DNA of 31,859 nt from Chloroflexota bacterium (GCA_013154225.1 JAADCW010000087.1:1-31859); one strand, 5' to 3'; positions 7,660 to 15,329 are shown, counted from the stretch's first letter. The notes: generated by a model not told the origin, from the sequence alone. A program made the numbers and translations.

Positions 7660-7899
7660 ATGCAAGTCGAAGTGCGTGTTTTTGCCACCTTGCGCCAATA
7701 TCTGCCCGACCTGGGTATTGGGGAAGCCAAGGTCATGGACGTGCCCGAGGGCACCACGTTTGCCCAACTGCGCGACATGTTGGGGCTTCCCGCGGATGAG
7801 GTCAAAATCATCATGCGCAACGGCATCCACGTGGAACCAGACGACGTGGTGCAGGATGGAGACCGCATCGCCTTCATCCCCGCGGTGGCGGGAGGGTAA
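7660..7899 (+). CDS. MoaD/ThiS-like sulfur carrier with GG terminus
   Basis: 79 residues, normal MoaD length: MQVEVRVFATLRQYLP, then VPEGTTFAQLRDMLGLP, IIMRNGIHVEPDDVVQDGDRIAFIP and the C-terminal AVAGG. The Gly-Gly end is what MoeB/ThiF-type enzymes adenylate before sulfur transfer, so this copy has what is needed to donate sulfur for molybdopterin. I start it at 7660, where GAGGTG lies just upstream, rather than at an earlier in-frame ATG at 7618 that lies in the preceding hairpin. The next gene begins two bases after the stop start region, so the two are probably co-translated. Local context points to cofactor supply for the AOR. Confidence 0.87.
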   Translation: MQVEVRVFATLRQYLPDLGIGEAKVMDVPEGTTFAQLRDMLGLPADEVKIIMRNGIHVEPDDVVQDGDRIAFIPAVAGG

Positions 7900-7900
7900 C

Positions 7901-8683
7901 ATGCCCACGTTTGTGCATCCGCTTTGGGGCTATGCTATTGACTATCCCGAAGGGTGGGCGCACCGAGATGAAGGCGAGGTTGTGGCCTTTGCCGCGCGCC
8001 CTGAAGCCCTGGACCCTGAATATGAGGGCGAGGGCATGGGCTATTTGCTCATTCGCCCTGAACTCAATCCCTTCCTGCGCCCCATTGAGCCTTTGTGGAC
8101 GGAATACATCACCAAAATCGCGATCATGCGCGGGGCAAAGAAATTGGGCGCTTCGCCCCTCAAAGTGGGCAATTTGCAGGGCTATGAGGCTGAATTACTT
8201 TTGCCCGCCAAACTCAATCGGCGTTTGTGGGTGGGTTTGTTGGCCGCGGGAGGCGTTATTTTGCATTTGATGGTGACCCATCGCAAAGACGACCGCGCCC
8301 TCTTCCAAGAGCCTGCTTCCAAAATGGTGAAAAGTTTGCGCTTTGTGGAACGGGTAGAGGGGGTAAAATTGAGTCCGCGCGGGTTGCCATTGCCCGCAGA
8401 TTACCAGCCCGCTTCGCCCACAGAGGTGGTCGAAGGCGTGGACGACCCTGCCCAATGGGAAGCCTTCACCGGCAAGGCCCCTATTGCCGCCTTACAGGTG
8501 TTTTATCTGCGTGAGGCGCCCCTGCACGGCTGGAAAATCGCAGAGTATTATCCGTACCCCAACCCTTACACGCCGGCCCCCATGGCGCGTTTGCGGCTGG
8601 AAAAAGACGATCAAACCGCGGCCGTAGGCTTGATTCCCCGTGAGGAGGGGCGTCAAACCGATGTGGCTGTGAAATACGCATAA
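7901..8683 (+). CDS. Conserved-looking protein of unknown function in the AOR operon
   Basis: 260 residues, starting one base after the moaD-like stop with GGAGGG overlapping that gene's end. It opens FVHPLWGYAIDYPEGWAHRDEG, which resembles the first strand of PsbP/Mog1-type folds, although no signal peptide or lipobox is present, so it is predicted to be cytoplasmic. A similar alpha/beta pattern may recur in the second half, after about residue 150, suggesting two related halves joined by a linker near PRGLPLPADYQPASP. I cannot assign a family. By position it could be an accessory protein for the AOR or its cofactor, but this is inference only. A short CGCCC/GGGCG hairpin follows the stop. 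Confidence 0.75.
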   Translation: MPTFVHPLWGYAIDYPEGWAHRDEGEVVAFAARPEALDPEYEGEGMGYLLIRPELNPFLRPIEPLWTEYITKIAIMRGAKKLGASPLKVGNLQGYEAELLLPAKLNRRLWVGLLAAGGVILHLMVTHRKDDRALFQEPASKMVKSLRFVERVEGVKLSPRGLPLPADYQPASPTEVVEGVDDPAQWEAFTGKAPIAALQVFYLREAPLHGWKIAEYYPYPNPYTPAPMARLRLEKDDQTAAVGLIPREEGRQTDVAVKYA

Positions 8684-8720
8684 ACGCCCCACACAGGGCG
8701 GTGACAAGGCAATTCCTGCC

Positions 8721-9602
8721 ATGACCAGTTGGGCTGATAACCTTCTCTTTTTGCTTCAGCGTTTCACCTGGGCCAGCGCGGTAGATGTGCTGCTGGTGAC
8801 GTTGGTGTTTTTTGCCACGTTGCGCTGGCTGCGTAACACCCAGGCCATGGCCTTGGTGCGCGGTTTGGTGGCGCTGATTATCCTGGTGGTCTTGCTGACC
8901 AGTGTGGTATCATTGCCCGCGTTTTCATGGCTGTTGCGCACCATTTTGCCAGCCCTGGTTTTTGCCATTCCGGTGATTTTTGCGCCTGAAATTCGGCAGG
9001 CATTGGAACGCTTAGGGCAGGCCGAAATGTGGTTTTCGCGCGATGCCGCCGCGGCCACAGCCAACGTCATTCCCAAGGTGGTGCAGGCTGTGGAACGCCT
9101 GGCTCAGCGGCATCATGGTGCGTTGATCGTTTTTCAGCGGGCCGCGTCTTTGCAGGAATTTGTCGAAACCGGCGTTTTGCTCGACGCTTATGTCAGCCCT
9201 GAGTTATTGTTGCAGATTTTCTACCCCAACACGCCTTTGCACGATGGTGCGGTGATCATTGCAGGCAACCGCATCAAGGCCGCGGCGTGCGTTTTGCCCC
9301 TTTCGGCCAGCGGCATTTTGGCGCGTTCCCCTGAGCGGCAGATGGGCCTGCGCCATCGGGCCGCGTTGGGCATTGCGGAAGTGAGCGACGCGGTCGTGGT
9401 GGTGGTTTCTGAGGAAACCGGCACGATTTCTGTGGCCCACAACGGCCGTTTGCTCCAGCATCTTACGCCTGAGCGGTTGCAAAACCTGCTCAATGCCTTC
9501 TTCCCCGATGAGCGCGACCGCTCGCGCGCGTTTTGGCGTGCTATGTGGGATTTTGGACAGCGTTTGTTGGCCTCGCCCCCGCCGGAGGATGAGAAAACAT
9601 GA
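8721..9602 (+). CDS. cdaA: Diadenylate cyclase (membrane c-di-AMP synthase)
   Basis: Condenses two ATP to c-di-AMP, a regulator of potassium/osmolyte transport and cell-wall homeostasis. 293 residues with three N-terminal transmembrane helices (about 20-38, 42-66 and 70-90) and then the DAC domain. The catalytic motifs are present: D175-G-A in PLHDGAVII and R211-H-R in GLRHRAALGI. This is the CdaA, not the DisA, architecture because there is no HhH DNA-binding tail. It overlaps the next gene by ATGA at 9599-9602. In Firmicutes cdaA is followed by cdaR and glmM; here cdaR is kept but der follows it. Confidence 0.95.
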   Translation: MTSWADNLLFLLQRFTWASAVDVLLVTLVFFATLRWLRNTQAMALVRGLVALIILVVLLTSVVSLPAFSWLLRTILPALVFAIPVIFAPEIRQALERLGQAEMWFSRDAAAATANVIPKVVQAVERLAQRHHGALIVFQRAASLQEFVETGVLLDAYVSPELLLQIFYPNTPLHDGAVIIAGNRIKAAACVLPLSASGILARSPERQMGLRHRAALGIAEVSDAVVVVVSEETGTISVAHNGRLLQHLTPERLQNLLNAFFPDERDRSRAFWRAMWDFGQRLLASPPPEDEKT

Positions 9603-10834
9603 CCCTGTGGCGCTGGCTTAAGGAAAACTTCGGCACCTTGTTGATGTCGTTTGCTTTGGCTATGGCTGTATGGGTTTCTGCAGTGCTTTCGCAGGATCCC
9701 AACGAGGTGCGCGTCTATCCTCAGCCTGTGACCGTGGAAGCCGTGGGGTTGGGGCAGGACCTGATGGTCGTGCAGGGGCTACCTATTGCAGTGCGGGTCT
9801 CTTTGCGGGCGCCACGCAGTTTGTGGACGCAGATCAACGGCGATCCCACCAGCGTGCGGGCGTATGTGGACTTGACGGGCTTGGGCCCTGGCGTTTACAC
9901 CGTGCCTGTGCATATTGAGGTGGCTTATCACCCGGCTGAGGTGGTTACGGTGACCCCGGCACGGTTGGAAGTGACCATTGACGAGCGGGCGCAAAAAGAC
10001 GTTCCCGTAACGGTGGACGTGCGCGGGGAAGTGGCCGTGGGCTATTATGCCGCCGCGCCTACGGCTTTGCCGCGAACGGTTACGGTTTCGGGCCCCGCGG
10101 GCGCGGTGGATAAGGTCGAAGCCGCTCGGGCTGAGATTTCCATTGAAGGCGCGCGTGAAACCATCAAACGGGAAGTCAGCCTGGTGCCCATTGACGCAGA
10201 CGGCCAGCGGGTGAGCGGGGTTTCCCTCAAGCCCGACCGCGCGTTGGTCACTGTGGCCGTGCGCCAATTGGGCGGTTATCGCGATGTGGCCGTGAAGGTC
10301 AAACTCGTGGGGCAGGTGGCCAATGGGTATCGGATTACCAACGTCACGGTTTCGCCGCCGGTGGTCACTGTCTTTTCCCAGGACCCGCAAAAGGTGCGTG
10401 ACCTTCCGGGCTTTGTGGAAACCGAGCCCCTGGATGTCACCGGCGCCACCGACGACATTGACGCCCGCCTCAAACTGGTGTTGCCGGAAGGCATTAGTTT
10501 GGTTGGTGAAGACACCGTGCTGGTGCAGGTGGGCGTGGCGGCCATTGAAACCAGCCTGACCATGTCGCTCCCGGTGGAGGTGACCGGCCTGGATGCGGAT
10601 TTGAAGGTGAAAGAGATTTCGCCCAAACTGGTGGACGTCATCCTTTCCGGCCCCCTGCCTGTGCTTGACAATTTGAAACCTTCGGCTGTGCGGGTGACGG
10701 TGGATGCCACCGGCCTTGGCCCAGGCACGTATCAATTGCCGCCGAAAATCGAGGTGTTGCAGGAGCAGGTCAAGGTGGAATCCTTCCTGCCGGTAACCGT
10801 CGAAGTCACGTTGGAACCCGCAAATTCGCCGTAG
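9599..10834 (+). CDS. cdaR: CdaR-like YbbR-repeat regulator of diadenylate cyclase
   Basis: 411 residues: a single N-terminal membrane anchor (about 12-31, MSFALAMAVWVSAVLSQ) and an extracytoplasmic region of about four repeated YbbR units, recognisable by recurring phrases such as VDLTGLGPGVYTVPV and VDATGLGPGTYQLPP. In Gram-positive relatives CdaR binds CdaA in the membrane and modulates c-di-AMP production. The four-base overlap with cdaA supports a stoichiometric complex. The first and last repeats are the best conserved. Confidence 0.9.
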   Translation: MTLWRWLKENFGTLLMSFALAMAVWVSAVLSQDPNEVRVYPQPVTVEAVGLGQDLMVVQGLPIAVRVSLRAPRSLWTQINGDPTSVRAYVDLTGLGPGVYTVPVHIEVAYHPAEVVTVTPARLEVTIDERAQKDVPVTVDVRGEVAVGYYAAAPTALPRTVTVSGPAGAVDKVEAARAEISIEGARETIKREVSLVPIDADGQRVSGVSLKPDRALVTVAVRQLGGYRDVAVKVKLVGQVANGYRITNVTVSPPVVTVFSQDPQKVRDLPGFVETEPLDVTGATDDIDARLKLVLPEGISLVGEDTVLVQVGVAAIETSLTMSLPVEVTGLDADLKVKEISPKLVDVILSGPLPVLDNLKPSAVRVTVDATGLGPGTYQLPPKIEVLQEQVKVESFLPVTVEVTLEPANSP

Positions 10835-10859
10835 TTGACTTGGAAGAAGTGGAATAAGG

Positions 10860-12245
10860 ATGATGGCAAAACCTCGACCTGTTGTGGCCCTGGTAGGCCG
10901 CCCCAATGTAGGCAAGAGCACGCTGTTCAACCGCCTGGCTGGCGAGCGCCTGGCGGTGGTGGACGCGGTGCCCGGTACCACCCGTGACCGTTTGGTGGCA
11001 GAAACCGAATGGAACGGGGTGGTCTTTGACGTGGTGGATACGGGCGGCATTGACCCCACCGGGGTGACCGCGCCGGGCAAAAAGCCGCTTTCCGTAGGTT
11101 CAGCCCAGTTCATTGACGAAATTCGGCGGCAGGCGCAGATGGCTGTGCAAGATGCCGACGCGGTGCTGTTTTTGGTGGATGTGGAAAGCGGCGTCACCCC
11201 GGCGGATCGGGAAGTGGCCGACATTTTGCGCCGTTATCAGCGCCAACGAGATGGCAAGCCCTTCCCGCCCATCATTTTGGCTGTCAACAAATGCGATACC
11301 GTTGCCCGGTTTGCCGAGGCTGCACAGTTTTACGAACTTGGCCTGGGTGAGCCGCACCCCATTTCTGCCCAGCACGGCACCGGCGTGGGCGATTTGCTGG
11401 ACGCGCTGGTGGAAGTGCTGCCGCCCGCGCCGCCGGTGGATGAAGACGATGAAAGCGTGGCCATCGCGATTGTGGGTAAGCCCAACGTGGGCAAATCCAG
11501 CCTGCTCAATCGGCTTTTGGGCGAAGAGCGTTCCATTGTCAGCCCTATTCCTGGCACCACCCGCGACGCGGTGGACACCCATTTGACCTACGACGGCACG
11601 CCCATTACCTTGATTGACACCGCGGGCATTCGGCGGCGGGGCCGCATTGAGCCTGGGGTGGAAAAATACAGTGTATTGCGCTCTTTCCGTGCTATTCGGC
11701 GGGCTGATGTCGCGCTTTTGGTGCTGGATGCGACCACGCCCATCAGTGCCCAAGATGCGCATATTGCCGGTTTTGTGTTGGAAGCCTGGAAGAGCGTGGT
11801 GGTTGTGGTCAACAAGTGGGACGCGGTGGAAAAAGATACCTACACCATGCAACAGTATGTGGACGAAATTCGCCAAAAACTGCATTTTTTGGATTACGTC
11901 CCCATCCTTTTTGTGTCCGCGAAAACTGGTCAGCGGGTGCACAAGATTTTGCCTACCGCATTGCAAGTCAACGAAGCGCGTTTGACCCGTTTGCCCACTT
12001 CCTATGTCAATCGTATTTTGCGCGAGGCGCAAGACCGTCATCCCCCGCCCACCAAAGGCGGGCGGATGCTGAAAATCTACTTTGGGTCGCAAGTGTCGGT
12101 GGCGCCGCCGACGTTTGTCCTTCAGGTCAACGACCCTAAGTTGATGCACTTCACCTACTTGCGCTATCTGGAAAACCGCATCCGCGAAGCCCATCCCTTC
12201 CCTGGCACCCCCATTCGCCTGGTGCTTCGGAAGAAAAACAAGTAG
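10860..12245 (+). CDS. der: GTPase Der (EngA), 50S ribosome assembly
   Basis: 461 residues with two tandem GTPase domains and a C-terminal KH-like domain, the diagnostic Der architecture. First domain: G1 GRPNVGKS (13-20), G2 TT in PGTTRDR, G3 DTGG, G4 NKCD. Second: G1 GKPNVGKS near 206, PGTTRD, DTAG and NKWD. Der acts in maturation of the large ribosomal subunit. Tandem ATGs at 10860 and 10863 follow GGAATAAGG; either may be used. An insertion of about 15 residues (DPTGVTAPGKKPLS) after the first G3 is somewhat longer than in E. coli. It lies 25 bp after cdaR and 12 bp before deoC. Confidence 0.96.
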   Translation: MMAKPRPVVALVGRPNVGKSTLFNRLAGERLAVVDAVPGTTRDRLVAETEWNGVVFDVVDTGGIDPTGVTAPGKKPLSVGSAQFIDEIRRQAQMAVQDADAVLFLVDVESGVTPADREVADILRRYQRQRDGKPFPPIILAVNKCDTVARFAEAAQFYELGLGEPHPISAQHGTGVGDLLDALVEVLPPAPPVDEDDESVAIAIVGKPNVGKSSLLNRLLGEERSIVSPIPGTTRDAVDTHLTYDGTPITLIDTAGIRRRGRIEPGVEKYSVLRSFRAIRRADVALLVLDATTPISAQDAHIAGFVLEAWKSVVVVVNKWDAVEKDTYTMQQYVDEIRQKLHFLDYVPILFVSAKTGQRVHKILPTALQVNEARLTRLPTSYVNRILREAQDRHPPPTKGGRMLKIYFGSQVSVAPPTFVLQVNDPKLMHFTYLRYLENRIREAHPFPGTPIRLVLRKKNK

Positions 12246-12257
12246 CAAGGAGCCAGC

Positions 12258-13115
12258 ATGGAAACCTCAGAACAGTTGATTGCTCGTGTTACCCGGGAAG
12301 TTTTGGCTGCCCTGGAAGCCGAGGGCGGTATGGAAACCATCGTTTCTGAAAGCCACGGCCTGCGAGCGCAAACCGTGTTTGCCGATGGCGATGTCCTCAC
12401 CGCGCGCGTCGCACCTGCGGAAACTGAGGCCGAAGCGCCTACTGACCCCAAAGATATTGCCCGTTGGATTGACCATACCCTGCTCAAGCCCGAGGCCACA
12501 ACCCAGCAGATTGTGCAGTTGTGCAATGAAGCTCGGGAATATCACTTTGCTTCGGTGTGTATCAACCCCTGGTATGTGCGTTTGGCCGCGGATTTGCTTT
12601 CGGACGTGGACGATGTGGAAGTCTGCACTGTGGTAGGGTTCCCTTTGGGTGCAACGCTGCCCCAGGTAAAGGCTTACGAAACGTGGCAGGCCATTGCCGA
12701 TGGCGCGACGGAAATTGACATGGTCATCAACATTGGTGCGCTGAAGAGCAAGCGCTATGATGCGGTGGCACGGGACATTCATGCCGTGGTGCAGGTTGCC
12801 CACGCCGCGAACGCCATTGTCAAGGTCATCATCGAAGCCGCGGCGCTGACCCAGGAAGAAAAAGTGGCGGCCTGCTTGTTGGCCCAGCAGGCTGGCGCAG
12901 ATTTTGTCAAAACTTCCACTGGTTTTGGGCCTGGCGGCGCAACGGAAGAGGATGTGGCCCTGATGCGGGCTGTGGTTGGGCCTGAGATGGGCGTCAAAGC
13001 CGCGGGCGGCATCCGCTCGTATGCTAAGGCCTTGGCCATGATTGAAGCCGGTGCCAACCGCATTGGCGCCAGCGCGGGCGTCAAAATTGTGGCAGAAGCC
13101 CGTCAACAAGCGTAG
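12258..13115 (+). CDS. deoC: Deoxyribose-phosphate aldolase with N-terminal extension
   Basis: Cleaves 2-deoxy-D-ribose 5-phosphate to glyceraldehyde 3-phosphate and acetaldehyde. Catalytic residues are in place: Schiff-base K218 (VKTSTGF), D154 in EIDMVINIG and K247 in MGVKAAGGIR. The TIM barrel proper begins at DIARWIDHTLLKP (about 66), leaving about 65 extra residues at the N terminus. Of these, residues 3-20 can form an amphipathic helix (EQLIARVTREVLAALEAE), followed by a low-complexity Ala/Glu/Pro linker. That helix-plus-linker pattern resembles encapsulation peptides of bacterial microcompartment enzymes; no shell gene is in view. The ribosome site AAGGAG sits close upstream of ATG 12258. 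Confidence 0.93.
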   Translation: METSEQLIARVTREVLAALEAEGGMETIVSESHGLRAQTVFADGDVLTARVAPAETEAEAPTDPKDIARWIDHTLLKPEATTQQIVQLCNEAREYHFASVCINPWYVRLAADLLSDVDDVEVCTVVGFPLGATLPQVKAYETWQAIADGATEIDMVINIGALKSKRYDAVARDIHAVVQVAHAANAIVKVIIEAAALTQEEKVAACLLAQQAGADFVKTSTGFGPGGATEEDVALMRAVVGPEMGVKAAGGIRSYAKALAMIEAGANRIGASAGVKIVAEARQQA

Positions 13116-13126
13116 AGCTGTTCAAT

Positions 13127-13141
13127 CCCTCACCTTGAGGG
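13127..13141 (+). terminator. Weak hairpin after deoC
   Basis: CCCTCA-CCT-TGAGGG followed by CTTT. The stem is short and the T run poor; possibly a leaky terminator before lepB. It could instead be chance. Confidence 0.25.
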
Positions 13142-13171
13142 CTTTCCTCAGGGTGTGCATTGAGGCAAACG

Positions 13172-13873
13172 ATGCAATCGAATCAGGAATTTTCGCCTTT
13201 GGAACCTTCGCCTTCGCCCGAACCGTCTTGGTCGTATCTTCCCGAAGAGGAACCGCCGCGCAAAAAACGCAGTGTGGTGCGGGGGTGTTTGATGTTCATT
13301 TGGGATATTGTCCAAACCCTGGTGATTGCTGGGGTGCTTTATTTGGGCATCAATGCGCTGACCGCGCGGGTGCGGGTTGAGGGTTCCAGCATGATGCCCA
13401 CGTTCCACAGCGGGGAATTCGTGTTGGTCTTTCGGATGGCCTATGACTTACAGCCGCCTCAGCGGGGCGACGTGGTGATTTTTCATCCCAATGCTTTCCC
13501 TGGCAATATGCGTTTATCCAGCGAAGATTACATCAAACGGATTATTGGCCTGCCTGGCGAGCGCGTGGACGTGCGGGGCGGGAAGGTGTATATCAATGGA
13601 GTGCCGTTGAACGAGCCCTATATTGCCGAACCGCCGCGTTATCACGGCAGTTGGGAAGTGCCTGAGGGTTACGTGTTCGTGCTTGGGGATAACCGCAACA
13701 ATTCGACGGACTCACACGTTTTTGGGCCAGTGCCCATGGAAAGCATCGTGGGGCGGGCTGTGCTGGTATATTGGCCTTTGGACGCGGCGCGTCTGGTGAA
13801 GAGGCCGGATTACAGCGCTGGGGCAGATACTGCGGCAAGCGTCCCCCGGCGCATCCGAGGGGCGCATCGGTAA
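13172..13873 (+). CDS. lepB: Signal peptidase I
   Basis: Membrane serine protease that removes signal peptides from exported proteins. 233 residues: an acidic/proline-rich cytoplasmic N terminus, one transmembrane helix (about 43-63), then the catalytic domain with nucleophile Ser73 in GSSMMPT and general base Lys122 in YIKRIIGLPGE, plus the GDNRNNSTDSH box. I start at the ATG at 13172, six bases after TGAGG, rather than at an in-frame TTG twelve bases upstream. It probably ends the cdaA-led operon. An AT-rich stretch after the stop may slow transcription, but no proper terminator is visible. Confidence 0.93.
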   Translation: MQSNQEFSPLEPSPSPEPSWSYLPEEEPPRKKRSVVRGCLMFIWDIVQTLVIAGVLYLGINALTARVRVEGSSMMPTFHSGEFVLVFRMAYDLQPPQRGDVVIFHPNAFPGNMRLSSEDYIKRIIGLPGERVDVRGGKVYINGVPLNEPYIAEPPRYHGSWEVPEGYVFVLGDNRNNSTDSHVFGPVPMESIVGRAVLVYWPLDAARLVKRPDYSAGADTAASVPRRIRGAHR

Positions 13874-13947
13874 GGGGGAGTATGCGTTATTCTTAAAATT
13901 TTGGATTTTTTTTGAGGATTGCTTTTTTAAAATCCTCGCAAACCTGC

Positions 13948-13976
13948 TTGACGCTATGCGGGAGTTATGCTAAAGT
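13948..13976 (+). promoter_or_regulatory. Promoter of the cold-shock gene
   Basis: TTGACG (13948-13953), a 17-bp spacer, and TAAAGT (13971-13976) with TG one base upstream (extended -10). Predicted RNA start near 13983, giving a leader of about 75 nt. A 7-bp inverted repeat, GAGGATT/AATCCTC at 13914-13937, lies eleven bases upstream of the -35. Confidence 0.75.
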
Positions 13977-14058
13977 AAAGATGCAAGGCAGTAGTTTGGC
14001 GTGGCCGTGCCAGGCCCACCAGCGCCTGCCGAGCGAATTTTTTGTTGGAGGTGCTGCG

Positions 14059-14271
14059 GTGGCAGAACGCCAAACCGGCACGGTCAAGTGGTTTAACGCC
14101 ACAAAAGGTTACGGCTTCATCACCCCTGACGAAGGTCGCGATGTGTTTGTGCACTACAGCGGCATCCGGGGCACCGGCTATCGCTCTTTGGAAGAGGGGC
14201 AGCGGGTGGAGTTTGAGGTCGTGGACACCCCTAAAGGCCCTCAGGCCCAAGATGTGGTAGTCCTTGGCTGA
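14059..14271 (+). CDS. Cold-shock domain protein (CspA family)
   Basis: 70 residues, single cold-shock OB-fold binding single-stranded RNA/DNA: TGTVKWFNATKGYGFI holds RNP1, and DVFVHYSGI holds RNP2. The start is GTG at 14059, with GGAGGTG just upstream, and the protein begins V(M)AERQTG; a longer reading frame from 13912 covers the promoter and is rejected. It is transcribed alone, with its own promoter (13948) and terminator (14288). The 5' leader contains a stem GTGGCC (14001-14006) with GGC-CAC (14013-14019, one C bulged), flanked by GGC/GCC. Such leaders often tune csp translation with temperature. Confidence 0.95.
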   Translation: MAERQTGTVKWFNATKGYGFITPDEGRDVFVHYSGIRGTGYRSLEEGQRVEFEVVDTPKGPQAQDVVVLG

Positions 14272-14287
14272 TTGAACCATCTTGACC

Positions 14288-14327
14288 AATCACAAGCCGG
14301 GCAAGTTAGCCTGGCTTGTGATTTTTT
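14288..14327 (+). terminator. Intrinsic terminator of the cold-shock gene
   Basis: AATCACAAGCC (14288-14298) pairs with GGCTTGTGATT (14313-14323); after a G-U pair the stem continues GGC/GCC around the loop AAGTTA. The stem runs into TTTT at 14324-14327. About 15 pairs in all. Confidence 0.93.
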
Positions 14328-14441
14328 AACCAAGGTGCGTTTTGCGCGTTTGAGGCACAGCGAATGAAGAAATCGCGCGCATAAGAACATAAACCGCTTG
14401 AGCAGAGATCGGGCACAGAAAAACCATAAGCGTCGCGATAA

Positions 14442-14555
14442 GACACCGAAGCCACAGATTTTTTGAGTCTTCGCTTCCCTTTGCGGCCTTTGTGTTTCCC
14501 CCTCCGTGTCTCTGGGCCCCTCTGTGTCTCTGTGTCCCTTTGCGTCTTTGCGTTA
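14442..14555. repeat. CT-rich extragenic repeat, copy A
   Basis: Begins GACACCGAAGCCACAGATTTTT and continues with roughly 9-nt variations on CTCTGTGTC and CTTTGCGTC to about 14555. Copy B at 14581 has the same head and the same style of tail. It belongs to the class of dispersed non-coding repeats often mis-called as short proteins rich in K-T-Q-R on the opposite strand. Together with the terminator and copy B it fills the 398-bp gap 14272-14669; 14328-14441 shows nothing I can name. Confidence 0.75.
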
Positions 14556-14580
14556 CAAACCACAAATGCTACAGCGCTGA

Positions 14581-14670
14581 GACACCAAAACCGCAGATTT
14601 TTCTTTGGGCCTTTGCGTTTTCCCCTCTGTGTCTCCGTGCCCCTCCGCGCCTCTGTGTCCCTTTACACCC
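14581..14670. repeat. CT-rich extragenic repeat, copy B
   Basis: Head GACACCAAAACCGCAGATTTTT differs from copy A at only a few positions, all A/G; the tail again cycles through CTTTGCG, CTCTGTGTC and CCTCCGCGCC. The copy runs up to the stop codon of rsmD (14670-14672). It is about 25 nt shorter than copy A. Confidence 0.75.
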
Positions 14671-15317
14671 TAACGGCTATCGTTGGCTTCCGCTGTTTCT
14701 GCTTCCCCCGTTGCTTCTTGTTCCGCAACGTGCTCCTCGGCTTTGGCTGTGGGTTCGTCGTCGGTGCGTTCATAAAATACCAAAAGCGTGCTCCCATATT
14801 TGCGCTGATCAAAGGGCTGGAGATGCTTGAGGGGCACGTCGTGATATTCGTTGGGATGAATTTGCACAATAGCCCACGCGTCCTCGGCCAGCCAATCGGG
14901 GTGTTCATCGAGCAAGCGGAGGGCTTTTTCCCACAAGCCGTGATACTGCGGTGGGGCGATATAAACATAATCGAAGGCCATATCAGCCGGCTGTTGCAGG
15001 AGCGCAAACGCGTCCATAAAGCGGACGTCCGCGCGTTGGGGGTCGTCCAGCCGGCAGTGGGCCAGGTTTTTCTTGATGGTCGCAATCGCGGCGCGGTTCC
15101 ATTCGATAAAGCGCACATAGGAAGCCCCGCGACTGAGGGCCTCGATGCCCACGCCGCCGGTGCCTGCGAAGAGATCCAACATGCTGGCGCCCACGATGTA
15201 GGGCCCCAAGATGTTGAAGAGGGCTTCTTTGACGCGGTCGGTGACCGGTCGTGTGCCTTCGCCGGGCACGGAAAACAGTTTTCGGCCTTTGGCAGTGCCG
15301 GAAATTACACGGGGCAT
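14670..15317 (-). CDS. rsmD: 16S rRNA (guanine966-N2)-methyltransferase
   Basis: SAM-dependent methylation of 16S rRNA G966. 215 residues: N-terminal MPRVISGTAKGRKL, VTDRVKEALFNIL, SAM-binding LDLFAGTGGVGIEALSRGA, and the catalytic tetrapeptide region YIAPPQY in place of the common DPPY (APPQ, so the Asp is replaced by Ala). The last ~30 residues are an acidic Glu/Ala-rich tail (DDEPTAKAEEHVAEQEATG) absent from typical RsmD. Last gene of the long minus-strand cluster, 12 bp after the ChlI-like gene, with GAGGAAA as ribosome site. The loss of Asp in the motif is worth noting but the rest of the fold is intact. Confidence 0.9.
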   Translation of the reverse strand: MPRVISGTAKGRKLFSVPGEGTRPVTDRVKEALFNILGPYIVGASMLDLFAGTGGVGIEALSRGASYVRFIEWNRAAIATIKKNLAHCRLDDPQRADVRFMDAFALLQQPADMAFDYVYIAPPQYHGLWEKALRLLDEHPDWLAEDAWAIVQIHPNEYHDVPLKHLQPFDQRKYGSTLLVFYERTDDEPTAKAEEHVAEQEATGEAETAEANDSR

Positions 15318-15329
15318 AGCGTTTCCTCG

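Noticed and set aside
5806..7908. 700-codon open frame on the minus strand opposite the AOR gene
   Set aside because: It lies wholly antisense to a well-supported AOR and moaD pair, has no ribosome site, and its sequence is a run of His/Gly/Val typical of frames opposite GC-rich genes.
13914..13937. GAGGATT/AATCCTC as a terminator for lepB
   Set aside because: The T run precedes rather than follows the hairpin on the plus strand, so it does not fit an intrinsic terminator.
14306..14565. Minus-strand basic peptides rich in K-T-Q-R (NAKTQRDTETQRG)
   Set aside because: Translation of the 9-nt periodic repeat; this is a widely seen false gene call.
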